A stretch of DNA of 64,000 nt, taken from contig DEJV01000002.1 of the NCBI GenBank assembly GCA_002353525.1, forward strand, positions 116,079-180,078, written 5' to 3'. The stretch's first letter is position 1; the number at the start of each line of letters is the position of its first letter. The notes below the pieces were generated by a model, which worked only from the letters and a program-made list of their open reading frames with translations, made no database searches and had not been told where the DNA came from. The DNA is from Prevotella sp. UBA2739 (GTDB lineage Bacteria > Bacteroidota > Bacteroidia > Bacteroidales > Bacteroidaceae). Shown here in pieces: positions 58,521 to 64,000 of this stretch. Position numbers and translations under genes: made by a program.

Positions 58521-58775
58521 GTATTTCCGATAAAGTTTCCAACCGAGAATGATTCCGTCCAACACTCCAGCACCTGTGTTCATCAAGCTGCTTACACGCA
58601 GGCCCTTGGTGGCAGTGTCGGGCTTCTTGAAGATGCCCTTCCACAATACGCGAATCTCGGCATCATCTTGCTGAATCTGCTGGCGCAACATGTTCTTACG
58701 GTTCCGAATGGCCTGCAGCGAATTGTAAATCAGCTCCTGCTGCTCGGCAGGTGGTAATGGTTTCTCTAGTCTCAT
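58500..58775 (-). CDS. Small conserved protein of the YtxH/holin-like operon
   Basis: 91 residues. N-terminal half is helical and charged (PPAEQQELIYNSLQAIRNRK, MLRQQIQQDDAEIRVLWKGI); the C-terminal half has GLRVSSLMNTGAGVLDGIIL, a weakly hydrophobic segment, and a basic end WKLYRKYKGFKKK, suggesting a membrane-edge protein. Function unknown. It starts 3 bases after the holin-like gene, third in a three-gene operon. Confidence 0.7.
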   Translation of the reverse strand: MRLEKPLPPAEQQELIYNSLQAIRNRKNMLRQQIQQDDAEIRVLWKGIFKKPDTATKGLRVSSLMNTGAGVLDGIILGWKLYRKYKGFKKK

Positions 58776-58778
58776 GGC

Positions 58779-59129
58779 TTATTTCTCCATCAGTAAACTG
58801 GCCAGAAATTTCACGAGCGGACGCTCCACCCAACTCTTTCTGAACAGAACAAATAAAATAAGTATCAGCAAATAAAACACTGCCACAATGCAAAATGACC
58901 ATCCATAGCCCAGGTGTGGAGCCATGGCATAAGCTGCTGCGAACGAGAAGTAAATCATGGTGATGATGACCAGCAGAAAGAGCACAGCCGCCATGATGAG
59001 CGCAGTGGTCAGGCGCACAAATTTCTCAATTACATCGAGCTTCACGTATTCACTCTGAAGCCCGATGTAATGTTTTAGCACCTCAACGAGTTGCCCAATG
59101 GTCTCAATATTTCTGTCGCTTGAGAGCAT
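58779..59129 (-). CDS. Holin_X/DUF1469-type membrane protein
   Basis: 116 residues from ATG 59129; a TTG seven codons upstream (59150) overlaps the YtxH gene end and is possible. NIETIGQLVEVLKHYIGLQS, EYVKLDVIEKFVRLTTALIM lead into two TM helices (~37-60, LIMAAVLFLLVIITMIYFSF; ~70-95, WSFCIVAVFYLLILILFVLF). This matches 'phage holin family' proteins (PF07332) that are chromosomal and not phage-linked. Operon with YtxH. Confidence 0.8.
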   Translation of the reverse strand: MLSSDRNIETIGQLVEVLKHYIGLQSEYVKLDVIEKFVRLTTALIMAAVLFLLVIITMIYFSFAAAYAMAPHLGYGWSFCIVAVFYLLILILFVLFRKSWVERPLVKFLASLLMEK

Positions 59130-59142
59130 CTGCACTTCGTTT

Positions 59143-59361
59143 TTAGTCAATAGCCTCTGCGGCAGCCTCCTTGATGTCTTCTACCAGATCGTCCATTTCC
59201 TGACGATTGATTTTAATGTTGTGCTTCTTGCAGAAGTCATCCACAGTGTCGGCAATTTTCGCACGAGTGTCAGCACCTTTCTCAGGAGCGGCCAACAATC
59301 CCAGCGCAGCACCGGCAATAGCACCACCGAGGAATGCGCCAATATAACCTAATGTTTTCAT
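59143..59361 (-). CDS. YtxH-domain protein
   Basis: 72 residues. One Gly/Ala-rich TM segment (GYIGAFLGGAIAGAALGLLA) followed by APEKGADTRAKIADTVDDFC, the YtxH signature, and an acidic amphipathic helix (RQEMDDLVEDIKEAAAEA). YtxH proteins are stress-associated membrane proteins of unclear action. First gene of the three-gene operon; CCAAAAGTA (59401-59409) gives a weak TACTTTTGG box on its strand. Confidence 0.88.
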   Translation of the reverse strand: MKTLGYIGAFLGGAIAGAALGLLAAPEKGADTRAKIADTVDDFCKKHNIKINRQEMDDLVEDIKEAAAEAID

Positions 59362-59584
59362 ACGTTTGATATTTATAATGATTAAACAATAATTCCGTCC
59401 CCAAAAGTAGTAAAAATCGTTTATATGACAATATTTTGCGATATATTTTTTGTTAAAAAAGCTAGTTTTCCTTTATTTAACAAACTTTATGTGCGAAATT
59501 GAGTCGGTTTTGACAGTTTTTGTGTAACTTCGCACAATCAAACGAAGAATTAAAGTTTAATTTCAAATAAAATCGAATAGAATT

Positions 59585-60073
59585 ATGAAAAAAATGATGC
59601 TTGTATGCGCTGGTTTGTGCATGGTGCTGGCTTTTTCCAGCTGTAAGAGCAAGGAGAGTGCTTATCGCAAAGCTTATGAGAAGGCAAAGGCTCAGGAAGC
59701 TGAGAACGCTATGATTCAGAACAACGATGAGAATGTAGCTGTCGTTGCCCCTGTACAGACGGTTCCCGCTACCCCAACCACATCTAGCAATGTGGCTAAT
59801 GCCAATGTTCGCTCTGAGAGCGTTTCGGTCATCAGTGGTTCCGGCCTGAAAGACTATAGCGTAGTTGTAGGCTCTTTCTCTTTGAAGGCTAATGCTGAGG
59901 GTTTGCAGCAGACTTTGAGAAATGCAGGATATGACGCCCAGATTGTATACAACGGAAGCATGAACATGTATCGGGTTGTAGCTACCACTTTCGTCAACAA
60001 AGCTGACGCTGTTCGTAGCCGCGACCAGTTGCAGGGTACTTATAAGGGTGCATGGCTGTTGTACGCTAAATAA
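59585..60073 (+). CDS. SPOR-domain lipoprotein
   Basis: 162 residues. Lipoprotein signal MKKMMLVCAGLCMVLAFSSC; a helical then low-complexity Val/Ala/Pro/Thr linker (~25-90), and a C-terminal SPOR domain (LKDYSVVVGSFSLKANAEGL, NMYRVVATTFVNKADAVRSR, GAWLLY). SPOR domains bind denuded septal peptidoglycan, so the protein should locate to the division site. It lies 15 bases upstream of ruvX. Confidence 0.9.
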   Translation: MKKMMLVCAGLCMVLAFSSCKSKESAYRKAYEKAKAQEAENAMIQNNDENVAVVAPVQTVPATPTTSSNVANANVRSESVSVISGSGLKDYSVVVGSFSLKANAEGLQQTLRNAGYDAQIVYNGSMNMYRVVATTFVNKADAVRSRDQLQGTYKGAWLLYAK

Positions 60074-60088
60074 AATAAGGAAAAGCGC

Positions 60089-60502
60089 GTGGCGCGAATA
60101 TTATCAATAGATTACGGTAAGAAACGTACGGGATTAGCAGTCACCGACCCATTGCAAATCATTGCGAATGGGTTGGCGACTGTTTCTACATCTACCCTGT
60201 TCGACTGGCTCAAGGAATATGTCAACCGTGAGCAGGTGGAACGCATCGTCATTGGTGAGCCTCGTCAACCTAATGGGCAACCCAGCGAGAATTTGGCTCG
60301 CGTACAACAGTTTGTGAACCGCTGGCGTAAGGTAATGCCCCAAGTGCCTATTGAGTTTTTCGACGAGCGGTTTACTTCCGTACTTGCGCATCAGGCTATG
60401 ATTGACGGAGGACTAAAGAAAAAAGACCGGCAGAACAAAGGGCTGGTAGACGAGATCAGTGCGACGATTATACTGGAGGACTATCTACGCTCACGCCGCT
60501 GA
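60089..60502 (+). CDS. ruvX: Putative pre-16S rRNA nuclease / Holliday junction resolvase-like (YqgF/RuvX)
   Basis: 137 residues from GTG 60089, 7 bases after AAGGA. RNase H-like motifs: ARILSIDYGKKRTGLAVTDP (catalytic Asp), VIGEPRQPNGQPSEN, FFDERFTSVLAHQAMI and VDEISATIILEDYL. The family processes 16S rRNA 5' ends. Part of the set ruvX-def-TPR-thrS, an order I recall from other Bacteroidales. Confidence 0.92.
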   Translation: MARILSIDYGKKRTGLAVTDPLQIIANGLATVSTSTLFDWLKEYVNREQVERIVIGEPRQPNGQPSENLARVQQFVNRWRKVMPQVPIEFFDERFTSVLAHQAMIDGGLKKKDRQNKGLVDEISATIILEDYLRSRR

Positions 60503-60594
60503 CTCTATAGCCTCACAGCTACTTGTTTCATTTTCTGCCTTTTTGCGTTTCGATTGCCGATTATATTAATGCTAAACGATTCAATTTTTAAAAA

Positions 60595-61158
60595 GTGATA
60601 TTACCTATTTATATATATGGACAGCCGGTACTTCGCAAGGAGTCGCAGGATATTCCAAAAGATTATCCAGGGCTTCAACAACTGATTGCCGACATGTTTG
60701 AGACGATGACTGCTGCCGACGGTATTGGTTTGGCAGCTCCTCAGATAGGAAAGGATATTCGAGTGGTCGTCATTGACTTGACTCCACTGGGTGAGGACTT
60801 GCCAGAGTATAAGGACTTTAAACATGCATTTATCAATCCTCATATCGTAGAGTATGATGACACGCATACCGATACCTCAGAAGAAGGATGTCTCAGCCTG
60901 CCGGGCATTCATGAGAATGTGACACGGCCTACACGCATTCGCGTGCAGTATCTCGATGAGGAGCTTAGTGAGCACGACGAGTGGGTGGAAGGCTATCTGG
61001 CACGCGTGATGCAGCATGAGTTCGACCATCTGGATGCGAAGATGTTTGTCGACAGGGTGTCGCCTTTGCGCAAGCAGCTCATCAAGAGTAAGCTCCGTGC
61101 CTTACTGCAGGGGCGTTTTCGTTGCGGTTACCGCACAAAGGTGGCTGTAAAAAAGTAG
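60595..61158 (+). CDS. def: Peptide deformylase
   Basis: 187 residues from GTG 60595. Motif 1 GIGLAAPQIG, motif 2 EEGCLSLPG and motif 3 QHEFDHLDAKMFVDR (zinc ligands Cys, two His; catalytic Glu) are all intact. It removes formyl from nascent N-termini. The usual Bacteroidales start (MILPIYIYGQPVLRKESQDI) supports the GTG. Confidence 0.96.
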   Translation: MILPIYIYGQPVLRKESQDIPKDYPGLQQLIADMFETMTAADGIGLAAPQIGKDIRVVVIDLTPLGEDLPEYKDFKHAFINPHIVEYDDTHTDTSEEGCLSLPGIHENVTRPTRIRVQYLDEELSEHDEWVEGYLARVMQHEFDHLDAKMFVDRVSPLRKQLIKSKLRALLQGRFRCGYRTKVAVKK

Positions 61159-61248
61159 ACGAATAGAAATAGGTGGAATAAAATAATAGGGTAAAAAAGT
61201 AGAAGGCTAAGCCTGCTGACGATGTCCAATGTTGTAACATACAAGAAG

Positions 61249-63222
61249 ATGAGAAGTAAGAGACTGCATGGTCTTTTACTTTTTTACCTTATTATATTTT
61301 GTCCCTCCCAGCTTTTAGCGCAGTTCAATATAGAGCGTCTGATCATGGTAGGGCGCAATGCGCTCTTTTATGAGGATTATGTTCTGTCTATTCAGTATTT
61401 CAACCAGGTGATTTCTGCCAAGCCTTATCTCTATGAGCCATGGTTCTATAGGGGAGTGGCAAAATTTTATCTTGACGATTTCGTAGGAGCGGAGACCGAC
61501 TGCTCGGAGGCTATCCGCATCAATCCCTATGTCAATAGCCTGTATGAGTTGCGTGGATTGTGTCGCATCCGTCAGTCGAAGTTTGTTGATGCCATCGGCG
61601 ATTACAACATGGCCATCAAACACGACCCTTCTAATCAAGGATTCTGGTATAATAGGGTGTTGTGCCGCATACAGAACAAAGATTATGATGACGCCCATCA
61701 TGATCTTGACTCAATGATTGTGCGCTGGAAGAAGTATGCCCCATCTTATTCTCTCAAGGCTGAGGTCTTCCTCCAGCAAAAAGACACCGTGCAAGGTGCC
61801 AAGTGGCTCGATAAAAGTTTGGAGATCGATCCCTACAATGGTGAAGCTTGGTCGGTGCGCGGAATTATCAGCATGGCGGGTAATCAATGGAAAGATGCCG
61901 ACCAGCAGTTCAGCAAGGCCATTCATCTGAAACCCAATATGGTGGGTAATTATATCAATCGTGCCTTGTCGCGCTATAATATCAACAACTTGCGAGGAGC
62001 TATGGCTGATTATGACAAGGCGCTTGATTTGGATCCCAACAATTTTATCGGACATTACAATCGTGCCTTGTTGCGTGTGCAGGTGGGCGACGACAACCGG
62101 GCTATTCTTGATTTCGACTATATTCTGCAGTATGAGCCCGACGACGTGATGGCCCTCTTCAACCGTGCTCTGTTGCTCGACCGTACGGGAAATCCGCGTG
62201 CTGCCATCCGCGACTATACCAAGGTCATCGACCAATACCCAAACTTCTGGACAGGTTTGCAATATCGTGCACGCTGTTACCGCCGTTTGGGAATGAATGC
62301 TCAGGCCGAGCTCGACGAGTTCCGCATCTTCAAGGCACAAATGAACAAACACCTGGGTATCCAACCGAGACTGAAGAAAAAGCAGATTCGGAAAAAGAGT
62401 GATATTGACCTCGAAAAGTACAACCAGATGGTAGCCGAAGACGAGAATACCGTGGAGCATGAATATAGCAGTGCCTATCGCGGAAAGGTGCAGAACCATA
62501 AGGTAGAAGCCGAATATATGCCGATGTATGGACTTGATTTTGCCCAATACGTCAATGGCGTGAGCAGCTATCAAGCGTTTGTTGCAGAGGTCGATGAATT
62601 CAACCGTAAATCCCAGGTGGGTCGCAAACTCTATGTCACTTGTGGACAACCGGTGCTCACCGAGGCTGACTCGAAAACGTTTTTCGAGCAGATAGATACC
62701 CTTACGGCAAAGATTTTGGGCACTACCACCACAGCCGAAGCCCTGCCATGGTTGCTGCAACGTGCTGTAGCTTACACTAAGATACAGAATTTGTCTGATG
62801 CAGTGAACGACTTGAACACTTATCTTCAGATTGACTCCACTTCGGTCATTGCTTACTGGCAGAGAGCTGTGTGCCAAACGATGCTTAACCAGTTCCATGC
62901 CTCACAAGGGATGAATGTACAGTTGATGGCCGCAAAGGCATTAGATGATTTCAATATTTCAATCAGGCTAAGTCCCAATAATGCCTATTTCTTTTATGAC
63001 CGAGGCAATTATTATGCTCTCCGCAAGGAATACACTAAAGCCGTGGAGGATTATAATGCTGCTCTGAAAATCGATCCGAAACTCTCGGAAGCCTACTATA
63101 ATCGTGGATTGGTGCGCATCTACAGCAATCACCAGGCCGAAGGAATACAGGATTTGAGCAAGGCTGGCGAATTGGGCATCTACAGCGCCTATAGCATTAT
63201 TAAGAAATATAGTGGCAAATAA
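61249..63222 (+). CDS. Secreted tetratricopeptide-repeat protein
   Basis: 657 residues from ATG 61249, which begins a good signal peptide (MRSKRLHGLLLFYLIIFCPS, cut after LLA); ATG 61222 is an alternative. About 12 TPRs fill the protein, in two blocks: ~25-360 (e.g. WYNRVLCRIQNKDYDDAHHD, GHYNRALLRVQVGDDNRAIL) and ~520-655 (AYYNRGLVRIYSNHQAEGIQ). A basic/polar non-TPR stretch (~375-500, KKKQIRKKSDIDLEKYNQ...) lies between. Periplasmic scaffold function is likely. Between def and thrS in a conserved neighbourhood. Confidence 0.83.
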   Translation: MRSKRLHGLLLFYLIIFCPSQLLAQFNIERLIMVGRNALFYEDYVLSIQYFNQVISAKPYLYEPWFYRGVAKFYLDDFVGAETDCSEAIRINPYVNSLYELRGLCRIRQSKFVDAIGDYNMAIKHDPSNQGFWYNRVLCRIQNKDYDDAHHDLDSMIVRWKKYAPSYSLKAEVFLQQKDTVQGAKWLDKSLEIDPYNGEAWSVRGIISMAGNQWKDADQQFSKAIHLKPNMVGNYINRALSRYNINNLRGAMADYDKALDLDPNNFIGHYNRALLRVQVGDDNRAILDFDYILQYEPDDVMALFNRALLLDRTGNPRAAIRDYTKVIDQYPNFWTGLQYRARCYRRLGMNAQAELDEFRIFKAQMNKHLGIQPRLKKKQIRKKSDIDLEKYNQMVAEDENTVEHEYSSAYRGKVQNHKVEAEYMPMYGLDFAQYVNGVSSYQAFVAEVDEFNRKSQVGRKLYVTCGQPVLTEADSKTFFEQIDTLTAKILGTTTTAEALPWLLQRAVAYTKIQNLSDAVNDLNTYLQIDSTSVIAYWQRAVCQTMLNQFHASQGMNVQLMAAKALDDFNISIRLSPNNAYFFYDRGNYYALRKEYTKAVEDYNAALKIDPKLSEAYYNRGLVRIYSNHQAEGIQDLSKAGELGIYSAYSIIKKYSGK

Positions 63223-63300
63223 ATTTGCGCTCATACCTTTTCGTAGAAAATATCAAAGAAAATTCTGTCATAATCTCTGGGCAGAATGGAAAGAAAGTGT

Positions 63301-63309
63301 TACCTTTGC
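63301..63309 (+). promoter_or_regulatory. -7 box TACCTTTGC for thrS
   Basis: Exact TAnnTTTGC, 29 bases before the thrS ATG. Confidence 0.6.
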
Positions 63310-63338
63310 ACCCAATAAAGTTTTAATATCAATTTGTT

Positions 63339-64000
63339 ATGGTAAAAATTACATTTCCAGACGGATCTGTTCGCTCGTATGAACAGGGCGTTACTGGCTA
63401 TCAAATCGCAGAGAGCATCTCGCCTGCTCTCGCCCGCGACGTTGTATCTTGCGGGGTGAATGGCGAAACAGTAGAACTGAACCGTCCTATTAATGAGGAC
63501 GCAACTATCGCGCTGTATAAGTTCAGCGACGACGAGGGAAAGCACACTTTTTGGCACACTAGTGCCCACCTGCTTGCCGAGGCGCTTAAAGAGCTCTATC
63601 CTGGCATTCAGTTTGGTTTTGGTCCTGCTGTTGAGAACGGATTCTTCTACGATGTACTGCTTCCCAATGGTGAGGCCATCAAAGAATCTGACTTCCCCAA
63701 AATTGAAGACAAGATGCGTGAGCTTGCCAAGAAAGACGAGCCCGTTGTGCGTCACGAAGTGGCCAAGGCCGATGCGCTGAAGGAGTTCAAAGCCGATGGG
63801 CAGGACTACAAGTGTGAGCATATCGATCTCGACCTCGAGGACGGCACTATCTCTACTTATACACAAGGTAATTTCACCGATCTTTGCCGTGGTCCGCACC
63901 TTGTATCTACTGGTGCCATCAAGGCCATCAAGCTTACCTCTGTTGCTGGCGCTTTTTGGCGTGGCGATGCAACCCGTGAGCAGATGCAGCGTCTCTATGG
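63339..64000 (+). CDS. thrS: Threonyl-tRNA synthetase (N-terminal part)
   Basis: The first 220 residues are in the window; the gene runs off the right edge. N-terminal TGS domain (MVKITFPDGSVRSYEQGVTG), then the editing domain of bacterial ThrRS with zinc-like motif HTSAHLLAEALKELYPGIQF, TFWHTSAH, and QGNFTDLCRGPHLVSTGAIK. The class II core lies beyond. Charges tRNA-Thr. Own -7 box upstream. Confidence 0.95.
   Translation, partial: MVKITFPDGSVRSYEQGVTGYQIAESISPALARDVVSCGVNGETVELNRPINEDATIALYKFSDDEGKHTFWHTSAHLLAEALKELYPGIQFGFGPAVENGFFYDVLLPNGEAIKESDFPKIEDKMRELAKKDEPVVRHEVAKADALKEFKADGQDYKCEHIDLDLEDGTISTYTQGNFTDLCRGPHLVSTGAIKAIKLTSVAGAFWRGDATREQMQRLY

Noticed and set aside
58779..59129. Prophage holin
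   Set aside because: No phage genes around; the protein belongs to the chromosomal holin-like family next to YtxH.
60503..60594. Small RNA or tRNA between ruvX and def
   Set aside because: No cloverleaf, hairpin or promoter seen in the 92-base gap.

Overview
The window looks like a chromosomal piece from a Bacteroidales bacterium, most likely of the Prevotella/Segatella group. The signs are the -7 element TAnnTTTGC with an upstream TTTG in front of many genes, weak Shine-Dalgarno sequences, many lipoproteins, SPOR, DUF1573, DUF4105 and DUF4348 proteins, a class III fructose-bisphosphatase, a lipoprotein-type LptC, and C-terminal tails of the kind recognised by type IX secretion. I see no phage, insertion sequence, CRISPR array, rRNA or tRNA gene. 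Both end genes (a PL11 lyase and thrS) are cut by the window edges.

Layout. 1-12.9 kb is a pectin (rhamnogalacturonan-I) utilisation region: PL11 lyase, a two-domain CE12 acetylesterase, two GH2 enzymes, a GH106 rhamnosidase, a GH105 unsaturated-rhamnogalacturonyl hydrolase and a leucine-rich-repeat lipoprotein. No SusC/SusD pair or regulator is inside the window. 13-18.7 kb (minus strand) carries secA, an ABC ATPase without its permease, a radical SAM/SPASM enzyme and a small coiled-coil lipoprotein. 18.9-21.5 kb is a translationally coupled pair, a DUF4105 (Lnb-like) membrane protein and a secreted alkaline-phosphatase-family protein. 21.6-27.2 kb (plus) is an envelope-biogenesis cluster: beta-barrel protein, lptC, a CNNM/CorC protein and ppiD.

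27.4-41.4 kb is a run of eleven minus-strand genes from valS to fbp, including a C11 protease, a hisH-hisA gene fusion, hisF, hisIE, ftsE, lysC, lysA and two glycosyltransferase-like genes. A 700-base non-coding region (41.4-42.1 kb) with tandem arrays and a long inverted repeat separates valS from divergent mazG. 42.1-48.5 kb holds mazG, a lipoprotein, RNase Z, a minimal secreted protein made mostly of a type IX sorting-like domain, and an envelope-stress-like operon (L,D-transpeptidase, ECF sigma factor, probable anti-sigma factor, Spy/CpxP-like protein). 48.6-64 kb is housekeeping: aspS, two small winged-helix proteins, a B3/B4 protein, a Nudix hydrolase, an SDR, an MFS transporter, pheS, a DUF4348 lipoprotein, murB, a PhnP-like metallohydrolase, a YtxH/holin-like membrane set, a SPOR lipoprotein, ruvX, def, a TPR protein and thrS.

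The most striking theme is short tandem arrays of unrelated sequence placed directly at or over the 3' ends of genes. In one place a 7-base repeat has apparently replaced the hisA start and joined hisH and hisA into one frame. Other points of interest are the radical SAM/lipoprotein pair, the inverted-repeat-bounded AT-rich segment, and a 10-base-periodic CTAGG array between hisIE and hisF.
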